Shown: positions 46,201-57,788, numbered from the stretch's first letter. The stretch is DNA of 64,000 nucleotides from Pseudofabraea citricarpa (GCA_029641185.1 JAPWGK010000013.1:496001-560000), one strand, 5' to 3'. Notes: generated from the letters alone by a model not told the origin. Numbers and translations are program-made.

Positions 46201-49200
46201 GGACGAAGCCTCCCAGGGCTTCAGGGTTCGCTTCACTTTCACTTTCACTTTCACCTTCACCTTCACCCTCACACCCCAAGCAGAGATCCCCCGATCCTCA
46301 AGCCTCAAGGCCTAATTCGCATCATCAACTCTAATCCCCACTACCACTGCTACTCCCCATCGATGGCACCACCCACTCTTATCGCTGCGTAGCATCGCGC
46401 CGTTCAGGTTTTTCTCTTCCTCCCCTTCATATGATGATGAGCATTGATCAGAGTGATGGCGATGGACAGAGCCAAGGACCCGGAACGACCGCATAGTTAT
46501 TACGTGCTGCGCGAGTGTGCCACATGCAGAGATTTGATCTAGGGGATGCTGCTGATGCTCTGGCAGCGCACGGTGGACTTGGTCGAGGGGGGAAGGGATG
46601 AGCGCTGCACGGCGAGAGGCTGGGCTGGGGGGCAGCGGGCAGTGGGCAGTAATGATGTACATACCCTTCGGGTATCCTGCTCATCATCTTTCCTTTTTTC
46701 GGTTTGATTAACTGATTGATTGATTGTATTGCATTATTGCATTATTGCATGTACGGTATTGCTAACCCCGACTACTCACGGTCCTCTTCGTCTCTTTTTC
46801 CCTGAGGGAACGGAGCGGGGTAATCCCATTGGCGGGACTCGCGAGAGAGCGAAGAAAGGTCCATGTCCATCTCCATCTGAGAGTCAAAGGCTTATGAAGA
46901 TCTTATCAAGATGCTACCACACACTCACACTTAGAGGGACGTATGCTACAGTACTGTACAGTACAGTACCCATACCCACAAATGCAACGTGATTCTCATT
47001 TAAGATTTGGATTTCCTTTTCTTTTTCTTGCTTCTCTCTCCTCCCTCGGTCAGCAGGTGGAAGCGAGGGTTGACACCGTAGCTGGTCTAAGCATGAAAGC
47101 TCGAACTGCTCAATTTTCCATCTCATGCTCTGCTCGTGCCAGGAAGTCAGTCGTACAGTACATACATACAACCATAGCAGGCCCTCCATGTTCATAACTG
47201 TCACAAAAAGCCCATCCCCCATGCCTTCCCATGCCATCCTTTTCTCTTCCTGTCCCTCGTTTTTTATGACAGGTTCCCGAGTTTCGAGGAAGTTGCAGGA
47301 AGGAAGTCCAGACTGCGAGAGACCTCGTCCGACTACGGTACTCGTTCAACCATGCCCGCCCGTATCGAGAAGGCCTCTCTCTTTTTTAAAATTTGCCAAT
47401 AAGTTCAGCACCCCAGCTGGCGAGCAGCCATGGGAGGAGATCAACGGGGACGGGCAAGGAAGGGAAATGTCGAAAATCACTCAATGCTTGACCATGATTG
47501 ATTGATTGACTGATTGATTGATTCACTGGTTGATTGAATGGGATTAAATGATTGCACAGAAAATTTCTCTCACTTCTCAGGTGCGTGCGTGTGCCCGCTT
47601 GCCTGCTTGCTTTCTTGCTTGTTCGTCTGCCGTTGTGTCTCTCCACATCGTCCACTAACTCTCCTCTCTATTAATCCACATGGCATGGTATGGTATAACA
47701 TGGCATGGCATGGCAGCCACTCTCTCGAGCCACCTTGTCGGACAAGCTCGCTCACGCCAACCAACCCAACCCAACCCCTCCATCGCATCCCCATCGCATC
47801 GCATCCCATGATTCTCATCCCATCCTATTGTTGCAGCAGCGTCGTCGTCCTCCCAACCTCGGCCGCAAACAAAGACTCGCGATTCGACGGGCCATTGTGC
47901 TACGTACAGAGACAGAAAAACACTTTCTGATTTGACCTGTCCTGTCTCGCGCTGAGCAAGGAATGTCGCATGAGGAATCGATCATGTGAGGGCCGCCGTT
48001 TCGAAGGCGTCATCCTTTTTTTCCCTTTCTTGATCGTGAATAGTGGCCCAGAGCCAGCCAGTCGGTCACTAAGTACACGGTACATGGTACATGGCGAAAG
48101 AGACCGGCCGTCGGAGGATTATTGCGCGCGTTTTCACTTCCCCCCCTCTATAAGTCACACGACAAAGTGACTTCCCCCAGTGTTTCGTGACGTCGGGCTC
48201 GGGTATCCAATACATGAGTGATGAAGATGACTCTTAGGACTCGCTGGCTCGGCTACACACTGGAGAATGAATAGACGACGGCGGACGGCGGTGAGGAAGA
48301 GGAGGTGTAGCTTTTTGCTGCCCGAGATGCAAGTCAGGTGCCGTTGCATCCATCTCAAGGCATGAATAAATGACAACTTTGTTGAGTGAGAGAGAGAAAA
48401 CAAGAGACGAGAGAGAGCAAGTCACGGCAGGATGCAGATGTTGCATTCTTCCTGTGACATGTTGCTTTCGCTGCCCGCCTTAGTTTCCGCCGCTGCTACT
48501 GCATCTCTCCCGTCACTCGTGTTGATGGCTGCTGCTCTGGCGGGGGATTTTTCTGATAGATATTCTTTATCAGATGGACCCGAGGCGCCACATGGGACCC
48601 GTGAGCCATTCGGAATCACTGGCTGCGGAGGCACAACTTTGCACAACTGCAAGTGCATATCTGCACATCTGCACATCTGCACATCCGGCTGCACAGTGCA
48701 CATACATCCGCCGCTCATTTATGTCTGTGCACTATTTATGCCTCGTCGTGCTTGTTCGTCACGACACTACTGTACAGTGCTGTACAGAAGTAAGTAAACT
48801 CCATGCAGTGATGAAGTGTTTTTCTTTCTTTTTTTTTGGTTCTTCTCCTCTTTTTCACTTACTCACTCCCTCCCTGGAAATACGGGTAATTGGTACTGGG
48901 TAAGTGGTAAGTGGTAGATCTCCCTTCCCATCGTTCACCGTCGCGGGCCGCCCCTCTCCCACTCTTTCTTTCTTTCATCCTCTCATCCTCCCGGACCAGA
49001 GTTATAAAAGGACCTGTTGGAGAGGTCATTGGCGGTGCCTTTTAGAGTTATTCTTGTGGTGAACCGTCTCGGCCCTGGCTCCCGTTGCTTCGAGCAACCG
49101 ATGCTATTCCAGCGCAGCCAGTCAGCGTGTCCAGCAGCGGTGGCTCGACACAGGCGGGCGCTTACGACAAGTTACAGGCAAAGGGCCGCCTCGCAGACAG

Positions 49201-49858
49201 CCAATCAGCATATTTATAGTGCTCGACTCCCTGTGGCTCGCCTGTACTTCGGGCGTTCTCACTGGGCAGTTCTAGGGGATTTGGGCTGTGGGCTGTGGGG
49301 GGCGGGGGTTGTGGTTTGGTTACTACTGTACTGTACAGTGTGCACTACTCACATCTGCACCACCCAACTGGCTTTAGCCCTGAATAGCAATAGCTCGCTC
49401 AGTCACTCAGTCACTCAGTCACTATCACTCACACTCACCTCTCTTTCATGCAGAGCACGGTCACATCTCATGGTCGACGAGGCCCTCTGCCGGCATCATG
49501 CTGGGCCTATAGGCGCTCCGGCGACTATGGCAGTCGACCGACCACCAGCATACACTACACTACATATACATGCCCGTAGGCGCCGGCCCAGCAGAGATCC
49601 CATTTCCTGACTTCCCTCTTGATGCCTCTGACCCTTTGACCTTTTGCGACGTTTTGTCTTTCTCTGCCTTTGCTTGCTCATTTCCTACCAGCTCTCCGTC
49701 TCCATCTCCATCTCATCTCAGTTACCAGCGTGCTCCGGAAAAGAAAGACTGTGACCGGCAACGGCAAAAAAGAAAAAGCTCCCAGCTTCGACAGCGACAG
49801 CGACAGCGACAGATATATACCCTCTATTAAAACCACTCCACTTTCCGTAAAGGGCAAT
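43226..49858. other. 6.6 kb gene-free spacer between two putative developmental genes
   Basis: No protein gene is supported on either strand. Open stretches of up to about 200 codons (49017-49610) are low-complexity and show no family resemblance. The spacer is full of short tandem motifs: GAGGAG/GAC trinucleotides 43430-43520, GGTAC/GTAGTA motifs 43850-43915, GGATGTG/GGATGG 43934-44000, CTTGT 44018-44050, ACTCTGG 44955-44990, CTTTCA/CTTCAC 46233-46270, GATT 47496-47535, and ATGGC/ATGGT 47678-47716. It must include the promoters of the flanking divergent genes. A long leader, a non-coding transcript or short genes I cannot recognise are possible. Confidence 0.6.
43934..44050. repeat. GGATGTG/GGATGG and CTTGT imperfect tandem repeats
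   Basis: Consecutive GGATGTGT and GGATGGGT units from 43938 to 43994 are followed by repeated CTTGT units from 44021 to 44048. Confidence 0.7.
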
Positions 49859-52303
49859 ATGGTACGTCTGAATCGCTTCATGCCGCCCCAATGCCCGCCC
49901 CCACTGACGTACACGCCAGCCTGCACGATCACCAGTCTCGCCCATCGACCCGCGGGTGGAGATGTTCCAGAGGGGACAGCCCTCAGATGCCTTCTTCAAT
50001 ATGAAGGCTTTATCCCCGCGACCAGTCTCCAATGCGACAGAGATGTTCGACACCGACTTTGAGGATGACGACAGTGAAGTGGAAGACTACTCCCCCAGAA
50101 ACTCGGTGAGCAGAGACCGCCGTCGCCTCATTTGCCATCCATGAACTGACCCAGCTCCCTGCAGACTGGCCGCCGCAGCGAGACAACACTATCATCTTTC
50201 GAGGAGGTACACACACCGAGTCCGTACGAGGTCCAGACGTTCAACTTTGATCTACCGACGAAGAAGCCAGTGGAGGGACCGATAGGACCCCATCTCTTCC
50301 GCAGCTCAATAGAATCCACACTATCAATCCCTTCGCGGTATGGCGATGAGATATTAGGAATGTCACCGGTGACTCCAAGAGCACCACAACCTTCAGTAGC
50401 ATATACCGCGCCACAAGTACCCCAGATACCCTCCTACCACCGCCCGCTGAGCTCTCTGACCGATGCCGTCGAGGACCTGAATTTAGACGAGGTAGCACAG
50501 TGGTCGGCGCGACAGGTAGCGAGATGGATGCGAGAAGCCGGCTTCGAACCATCGATCGTGGAGAAGTTTGAGGAGAATGACATCTCGGGCGCAATCTTAA
50601 TCACACTCAAGTTCGAGGATCTCCGGGAACTCGATATCCCATCCTTCGGTCAGCGAACAAAGGTATGGAACGAGATCCACGTACTCAGGGGTAGTGCCCG
50701 GAACACTCCCAAGCCACCGACTCCCATCGAAGAGTGTGCCTCACCATGTATCGAACACCGACACGAACTACCTTCGCGACACACGTCTCGAAGAGAGAGA
50801 TCGCAAGACTGTGGATCGGATGAGGAGAATGCGCAACCTAGACATCGCAAGAACTCCAGGAGGCGACATCGTAAGCGAGGTGGCGACGATGTTATCACTC
50901 CTCTCGAGTCGGTGTCAATCGTTGGTATTGAGCAGCTCATGCCCAAGCCACACCACTGCTCCAGAGGTGAGAACTGCTCGAAGTGGAGAAGACAACAACG
51001 CCTGATCGAGAACTTCAAGAAGGAACATCCAATCGATGCTGAGCGAGGTGGCGCTTTCTGGATCGCTGGTGATCCAGGTAATGCCGATACTGCAGAAGCC
51101 GTTCGACCTTTCTCTGATGCAGTCCCATCTGTGGTCGCATCGTCAGATGTACTGGGACCTTCAGAGCCTCTCCCAGCTTTCCGCTACCTGGAAGAAGCCA
51201 GCCTCCGCAATGTGCAGTCTCGTGATCCACAAGACAACGTCAAGCAGTTCATCAAGTTCCAACACCTGGACCCGCCAGCTGAGAATACCTGGTCGAGCGA
51301 GTCGCCACCAACACCGCCTTACGAAATGTTCCCAACTCTTCCAACACCCATCAATGGACTGCGCAATCTCCCAAAACTCTCAATCCCTCCGCCTCGCCCT
51401 CCGCCACGATCTGCAAGCGCCAACAACACCTTCTCCCCCTACCGCATGGATCGTGCCGAGGCTCTGTCTCCGGAGCTTCGAAGTGCCACCCAGTCTCCAT
51501 CCACTGCCGTCTATCGCTTCGGCACTCCCTTCTCTGAGATGGATGTCCCCTTGACTGCCGTCCCAGTCGGCCCAGTCTCACGTGATATCTCTCAATCAGT
51601 CCCACCGAACATGTCGTACAGAAACGGACCACCCACGGTACCTCTCCAACGGACGGGCTCTCGCAGCTCACGCCGTCCTTCATTTGCCATGCCTCGCGTC
51701 GACGAGTACATGTCGACAGCGCCACGAGCCCAACCCCCACCACAGCACCAATACTCACCCCAAACCGCCATGCCAGCACCAACTCCCGCTTCCAGCGAGG
51801 ACAACGAGATCGCACACTCGGGGTTCATGAAGAAGCGCAAGACCAAGATGCTCCGCCACGAGTGGCACGAGCACCACTTCACGCTCCGCGGCACGCGTCT
51901 CAGCATGCACAAGGACGCGCGCGCGCTCGAGACGCTCGAGTACATCGACGTCGACGACTACGCGATCGCCTGCTCGTCTCTCGCTTCGGGGTCCAAGCTC
52001 AGCGCGGCATTCAAGGCCATGAACATCTCGCGCGGCAATTCCAGCAGCAACGGGAAGGACGACGGCGCCTTTGCATTCCAGCTCATCCCCGCGGCCATCG
52101 AGAAGGGCGTCAAGCTCAAGAAGCGCGAGAGCGCCCTCGGCAGCGGCCTCAAGGACAAGGATGCCGGCAAGGTCAAGACGCACTACTTTGCCGTCCGCTC
52201 GCGCGACGAGCGCATCGATTGGATGAGGGAGCTGATGCTCGCCAAGGCGCTCAAGCAGAAGAGCGAGGGCTACGAGATCAACGTGAACGGGAACATGATC
52301 TGA
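49859..52303 (+). CDS. SAM and PH domain protein, Boi-like (775 aa)
   Basis: Exons: 49859-49861, 49920-50105, 50165-52303, total 2328 nt. The first coding exon is only the ATG, directly followed by GTACGT. The acceptor at 49919 (after CTGAC) opens PARSPVSPIDPRVEMFQRGQ in frame. The SAM domain is at about residues 174-240 (WSARQVARWMREAGFEPSIV, EENDISGAILITLKFEDLRE). The C-terminal PH domain is at about 613-760 (SGFMKKRKTKMLRHEWHEHH, FTLRGTRLSMHKD, KTHYFAVRSRDERIDWMREL). Between them is a Pro/Ser-rich disordered linker. SAM-PH order recalls yeast Boi1/Boi2, which act in polarity and exocytosis at bud tips, but no SH3 domain is present. Membrane-tethered polarity scaffolding is the likely role. 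If the first intron were not used, Met at 49962 would start a shorter protein. Confidence 0.85.
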
Positions 52304-53524
52304 TTTTGTTTGTCGTCTTTGTCCTGCGTTTTTTTCGAGCGGCATCTTGGTTTATTTTTTTTTTATTTTTGGTCGATGATTTTGCTTTTGCTTCTGCTTC
52401 GCTTGATGGTTGCTTCCTTCGTTTGTCCTTTCTTGGATTTTGATCTTGCTGCTTGTTTTGTTCTTTCCTCTTTTAGCTGACCTAGTCAATCCTCTGGGAT
52501 CCACCTATCTCATCTCTCACGCGCGCGTCTTTTTTTTGAATCCTCTTTTTTTAGCAGGCGGCATTTTGGGCGTTCTTCTTTTCTTTCTCTTTTCTTCTCG
52601 CTGGTCAACTTTATCGTCGACGGAACTTCAATCTCGTGATACCTTTTTTTTTTTTTTTTTTTTTTTTTGGCTTTCGTGACTGCGATGGATCTGATGTGAT
52701 GTGATGTGATTGTGATGGATGGCATAAGGCATAAGGGAATAGGGATTAGGGAATAGGGAATAGGAATAGGAATAGCTGGGCAACCAGGCACGCAAGTGCA
52801 AGTGATAAAGTGACAGAGCACTAGGGAATAAGGGATCTGGGATATGGGCATATGGGCATATTTTATTAGTATTTAGAGAACAGATATATATATATATATC
52901 GGAACACTTTTTTAAGGAACACTCCTTTTTTTTCCCGCTTTTGCTTTTGCCTTTTTCGTTTTGAAGGTTGAAGGTTGAAGGTCCAAGGTTGGTTTTTTTT
53001 TTTTTTTTTGATTTAGCGAGGTTTAGGTGGTGATTTTTGAGGGCTGACTGACAGAAGAGTGGTTGGAGAGAGGCAGGGAGAGGCAGGGAGAGGCAGAAGA
53101 GAAGAGAAGAGATAAGGGGAGAGAGGGGATTGAATGGAAAATAAGGAGGAGAAAAATGAAAAATGAAAAGAAAAAAGAAAATTCTTATATCTGATTCGTG
53201 ACTGGCTGGCAGGTCTGGCAAGTCTTTCTTTTTTTGGTGAGATTTGTGAGATTCGTGAGATTCGTGATTCATGAATGTCATCATGTTGACCTTACCTGCT
53301 TCCTTTGCTTATTTGCTTACCTGATAGGGTCTTGAATTGAGAGGGGGGAAATGTCGAGTGAGAGGTGTGGAAGAGGGGAAAGGAGAGAGGAGAGAGGAGA
53401 GAGGGTTCTTGTGAAGTGATGTGGATATAGATAGAGAGTGTGATTTAAATTAAGGTCAATTAGTCACTGCGAAGAACTAGGAGATAAATCCTCTGCATTG
53501 TATTTCTGTGCTGTGCCGTGCCTT

Positions 53525-53571
53525 GCTGTGTTGTGTTGTGTTGTGTTGTGTTGTGCTGTGTTGTGTTGTGG
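53525..53571. repeat. (TTGTG)n pentanucleotide repeat
   Basis: About nine TTGTG/CTGTG units in tandem, with one or two variant units. Confidence 0.9.
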
Positions 53572-54044
53572 TTCGGATGAGTGTGAGGGTGAAGGTTCTG
53601 TGATTCATGTTTTGCGTGCACGTATATTTTAACAACATCCTTGGTCTTTGGTTCTTGGTTCTTGGTTCTTGCTCTTGAGCTAGCTTTGCGTGTATGGATG
53701 ACACTGGATTTATAGATAGGTGGTGAAGGGAAGAAGGGAAGGGAAGAGAAGGGAAGGGATGGGAGGTAGATAAGTACCTATAGATAGGTAGGTGGATAGA
53801 TATCTGGATGTACAACTCGGTCGCATAACAAGCGATACAAGATTTATACATGTCCTTTCTCGACTGGCGAATGTCAGAAGATAAGAAGACTATACGTCTA
53901 TATCTACCCTGGCTGGCTTCTAGCGTTTCCCTTTCCCTTATTCCCCTATTTCTTTCCTTAGGAAGGAAGAACGGCGAGGATCTATCTGTGTTGACGAGCT
54001 GGCTCTGGGAGCACGGGTTGGTTCATCGAGCTTGACTTGGCTTG

Positions 54045-54082
54045 ACTCGACTCGACTCGACTCGACTCGACTCGACTCGACT
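54045..54082. repeat. (ACTCG)n pentanucleotide repeat
   Basis: Seven perfect ACTCG units, flanked by CTTGACTTGG-like sequence that extends the pattern imperfectly. Confidence 0.9.
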
Positions 54083-54150
54083 TGAAAGAAAAAGGAGAGA
54101 GAAGAAGGAGATGGGAGAGAAAGAAAGGGGTAGGGAAGGAATCAAAATCT

Positions 54151-54470
54151 TGAAATCTGGAGGGAAAGTAAACTCACTCTTTTCTTCTGTCATGAGTTGC
54201 TCCTGCTGATGCTCCTGCTTATTACCCAAGCAGCTAGCTGGTTTGTTGTAAGCTAGTAGAAGAAGAAGAAGGGGAAGAAGGGGAAAGGGAAAAAAAGAGA
54301 AAGAAAATAATAGAATGAAAGCAAAAAACTTATAAAATTTCGAGGGGAAGAAGCAAACCTCGCCTCCTTCTCTATCTATTACGAGTTACCTGTTTAACTT
54401 TTACTCCTGCTTATTACCTAGGTTGTTAGTTTATCAGCAGGTGATATATAAGGAGAAGAAGAAAAAGAAC
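54151..54470. repeat. Diverged direct duplication, copies ~125-140 bp
   Basis: Copies at 54151-54275 and 54331-54470 share the same order of elements: a purine-rich AAATCTGGAGGG/AAATTTCGAGGG start, AGTTGCTCCTG/AGTTACCTG, CTCCTGCTTATTACC (identical) and a GAAGAAGAAG end. Many differences are C/T transitions. Confidence 0.5.
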
Positions 54471-54863
54471 AGACGAATCCCATCAAGACCTCTCTGCACT
54501 ACCTCTCTTTCTTCTTGCTTCAACTGTCGTAACAAGACACCCTACTCGACCTGAAAAAGAAAGAAAAAACACGAAAGTCGTGAACCCTCAGACATGTACA
54601 CAAGATACGAGTGGGCAATTTTTGATTCTTATTTTGTATATTTTTACCATGTACAACGTCATCAGATAGCTGGCTGGCTTCTCGCTTTCTCTCGTACAAG
54701 TATATAGTACAATTCGGTATTCGTTCGATCCTATACCAGAACGCCAGATCTCTTCTCTGCCACGCCCCTTCGCAATATGCTACAATGCTACACCAGACGA
54801 AGATATGCATGTATCCATGCCACCATCAAATTGTCCTCACTCAACTCAGATCAGATCACCAGC

Positions 54864-55866
54864 TCATAGCTGGAATCGCTTATGAGCAGCTCTGAGCTCT
54901 GCATGGTTCGCAACCACATTCCAATCGATCGTTTCCCACCAGCTCTCGGTGAAAACTCTCTTGCCACCAACACCAGAGAGACCCACACCGTAGTCGCGAA
55001 GGTAGACGTGCTCCCAGGTATTGAGGCACAGGATAGGGATAATGTCGATTCCACCAGGCGCGATCTTGGATCGGGGCTTCGATAGGTATCCGTGCGAGCC
55101 AACAGTGTTGACGGGATCACTATCCAAGATAGAACTCCGGTAGTGATCTGCCACCGTCACATCCGTCTCGGTATTCAAATCGACGGGCTGCCTGCGGAAA
55201 TGTGCTCCGGGGTATGGGGAACCGGCCAGGTAGGTCGTCAGGATCGAGTATTTCGCAGACTTCGACTTCACAATCCACACGAACCCCGGCCCGAACATGG
55301 CATTGGCCGTGGCCACCAGCTCCCTCTTTAGCGTCTCGATCGAGGAGAATGATTTCTCGAGATCCTTCTTTAGTGCTTCGGGCATCGGCGCCGGCTCAGG
55401 AGTCAGTCCTTGGAAGAAGAAGGCGTTGTTGTGTGCCATTGAGGCATAGTTGAACGTGGCTGCAGACCCAGGCTCGCGCGCATACTTGAGAAGGACTTCT
55501 TTCGGCGTTTTCGATTGCTCAGGAGTATCTGCCAGAGCAGTCAGTATCATTTGCGTAGCTAGACTGAAGTGCCTGATCCGCGATCCCTGGAACAATTGCA
55601 AGACCTCCAATTCATCTCGGTCGCAGTGATAGAGAACATGGTGCACTGCAAATTCCTGAGAGGAGAATGCCAAATCTGAACATACCAACTGTGAGGCGGT
55701 TCAAGTTTTCCAACATTAAACCTTGATATTCGGTCCACGCAATATTGAAGCCGTCCGCTGACAGCAGTCCTGGTACTCCATTTGAGAAATCGTGCTTGAG
55801 CGGGGGCATCTGGTGGAGAGACCTGCGGAGCCCGAAGGCTATTCGGGGAAGACGTGGCCGTAACAT
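54864..55866 (-). CDS. Mitochondrial small-subunit ribosomal protein, SOD-fold (mS42/mS43 type), 281 aa
   Basis: Exons: 55686-55866 and 54864-55528, intron 55529-55685, total 846 nt. The N-terminus (MLRPRLPRIAFGLRRSLHQM) is Arg-rich and lacks acidic residues, as in a mitochondrial targeting peptide. The body has the Fe/Mn superoxide dismutase fold (NYASMAHNNAFFFQGL, LCLNTWEHVYLRDYG) as in yeast Rsm26/Mrp1, structural proteins of the mitoribosome. The SOD metal ligand Asp of DxWEH is Asn here (NTWEH), so enzyme activity is unlikely. Splicing removes a readable segment after GTTG and joins LNRLTV-DTPEQSK. Which of mS42 or mS43 it is I cannot decide by eye. Confidence 0.82.
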
Positions 55867-56479
55867 GTTGTAGAGATGTGATGATGCTTTCAAGCTCACC
55901 TGTCTGAAGATTTCGTGTTGATGCGCGAGCTTGAGGCCGGAAAGGGGTCTACTTTTTCCCGATCACGTGTGTTGCCACGACATCAGATATTTGTCTTCGG
56001 GAAAAGGCGATGAAGTTCAAACAAGAACAAGCCAAAAGAACATCCATCTGTCCAGTTATCCCCCCTTCTCCCTCTCTTACGGCAACGGTCTAACGTTACC
56101 GCGATTACTATCCTTTACTGTTACTGTTGTCAGGTTTAGTATCTCTCTCGCCTATATCTTATTCTTTCCGACGCAGGTGGGCTGTCATGTGTATTCGAAA
56201 AGAGCCCAGCTCTTCTCTGGTCGGCTTATGCACGCTTTATCTCTCTCTGTCCGCCAATCTCTTTCTTTTAGACTTGACAAAAAAAAAAGAGGAAGGAAAG
56301 AGAGGAGGGGTACTTCTTATAGCAAGATGATAAGAAATCGGCCGGATGATACCACACCAGTGCTTACCGTGGAATCTGTCTACAAAAATTTATGAATCAA
56401 GTGGGGAATGGAGTGTGTAAATTCGGGGTTTAGGTTCTAATTCAGAGAGATGTCAATCACCTTCATTATGCTCTTCTCG
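55867..56479. other. Spacer
   Basis: About 600 bp with the promoter of the mitoribosomal protein gene. No other gene is seen. Confidence 0.5.
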
Positions 56480-57659
56480 TCACTTGTGCCGAGCATAGGC
56501 CCACGCTGCTTCCATATCCTCCTTCCAAGTCTCATGCTGAAAATGATCGGGCCAGCCATATGTTCCTGTAAGGATTTGCTTGATTCTGAAATGCTATCAG
56601 TAGAGCAATTATGTTAGTAAGCTTAGCAAGAGGGTTATGATATCCGCGAATTGTTTTAGTGGAGAAAAATGCAACTTACCATCTCTGGATGAAATGGTGT
56701 GGTGGCATGATAAAATTGCTGCCACCACTTGCTTCTCCATGTGGGATCGTGTAAAGTGATTTGATGTTGTCGAGATATCGTCGAAGGAAGGATGGAGCGT
56801 GGGCTGCAGGAAGACTGCGATAACGATCAGGATGATCGGGTGTCTCCGTGCTCCCGAATCTGCCTTGGTACATTGATACTATTCGTATTGTATCTGTCAG
56901 AAAGTTGTTAGCAGACCTACTTTTAAGCACGATGTATAGTCTTAAACGGCTGCCAATTTACTTCCAGGAGTATCGAGGATTATACACTCAGTATCTGGTC
57001 TTCAGGTAGCTAGCATAATATCTTGAGGAAGGATATGCTTCAAATTAACGCACTTGTGTGGATCTGGAAAAGTATCGCGTCTACGTCGAATCTCTTCGGG
57101 AATTACATAACAGTACGTTTCGTTATCGGGCATTAGTTCGATGCTTTGATATTTTATCGGGCGTTGGATATGGGAGTCGGCGCATTAACGATATTACAGA
57201 AGACTCTAGATGCAGTTCCTCGCATGTAACCTCGTCAATAGGTTGACCTTCTAGTGGAGGCCATATGATATTTTCTTCCGAGATGTAACATAGTTTTACG
57301 AGCTGTACATATAAATCAGATAGAATCTCTACAGTCGCATCTTCGTTATATGGTGTTCGATTGTCGAACTCTGGTGACCATTGGGGTTGCTCTTCTTCCA
57401 CTTCCACCTTTGGTATCAGAGGTGGTGGTAGGGGTATTGTCAATAGTCGGCTTAGACCGAGTATGATAATACCAAGTAGACACGCGAAGAGTACTTCCTG
57501 TCCATCCAGTATATCTTTGGCATGGCAAGTTAGCTGGTCAAGAAGAAATATTCTATCATTATAATCATCAGATTCGCTTACATTCCCTTCTTTGCTATTT
57601 CCGTTCCTGATCGGGGAAAGCAAATACTTAGTAAAATAAGTATGTGGCCGCCAATTCAC
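56480..57659 (-). pseudogene. Decayed multi-exon gene of unknown family
   Basis: Coding-like blocks run in order on the minus strand. A 57123-57659 frame has a hydrophobic helix (VLFACLLGIIILGLSRLL) and EEQPQWSPEFDNRTPYNEDA. CYVIPEEIRRRRDTFPDPHK follows in another frame near 57050-57115, then LDTPGSKLAAV near 56950-56970, both interrupted by TGA or TAA. Next is MYQGRFGSTETPDHPDRYRS (56676-56930) ending MPPHHFIQRW, and a last exon ILTGTYGWPDHFQHETWKED with MEAAWAYARHK-stop (56480-56482). The final splice (donor GTAAGT at about 56679, acceptor CAG at about 56586) would create TG-A, a stop, exactly at the junction where TGG or CGA would read through. I do not know the family. It may still express a shortened protein. 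Confidence 0.55.
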
Positions 57660-57718
57660 GTACTTTGCTACTTATATTCAACAATCAGGTATTTTTCTGG
57701 ATTAACATCATGCATTTA

Positions 57719-57788
57719 AAATGTTGCAATTGAAATGTTGCAATTGAAATGTTGCAATTGAAATGTTGCAATTGAAATGTTGCAATTG
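57719..57788. repeat. 14-bp tandem repeat, five perfect copies
   Basis: The unit AAATGTTGCAATTG is repeated five times without mismatch (70 bp), in AT-rich DNA between two minus-strand loci. Each unit contains the palindrome CAATTG. Confidence 0.95.

Larger units (their letters stand above)
52304..54863. other. 2.6 kb convergent spacer dominated by simple repeats
   Basis: 3' regions of the flanking genes and low-complexity DNA: T25 at 52644-52668, a T-run at 52993-53009, GGGAATA-type repeats 52734-52776, (TTGTG)n 53525-53571, GGGAA-rich 53728-53764, (ACTCG)n 54045-54082, and a diverged duplication at 54151-54470. No gene is supported. Confidence 0.65.

Noticed and set aside
49017..49610. 197-codon plus-strand frame in the large spacer
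   Set aside because: Composed of repeats such as SVTQSLSLTLTSLS from CTCA-type tandem DNA and with no family resemblance; I could not support it as a gene.
51755..52443. Long antisense and alternate frames over the PH-domain exon
   Set aside because: GC-rich third positions of the real exon create open shadows on the other frames.
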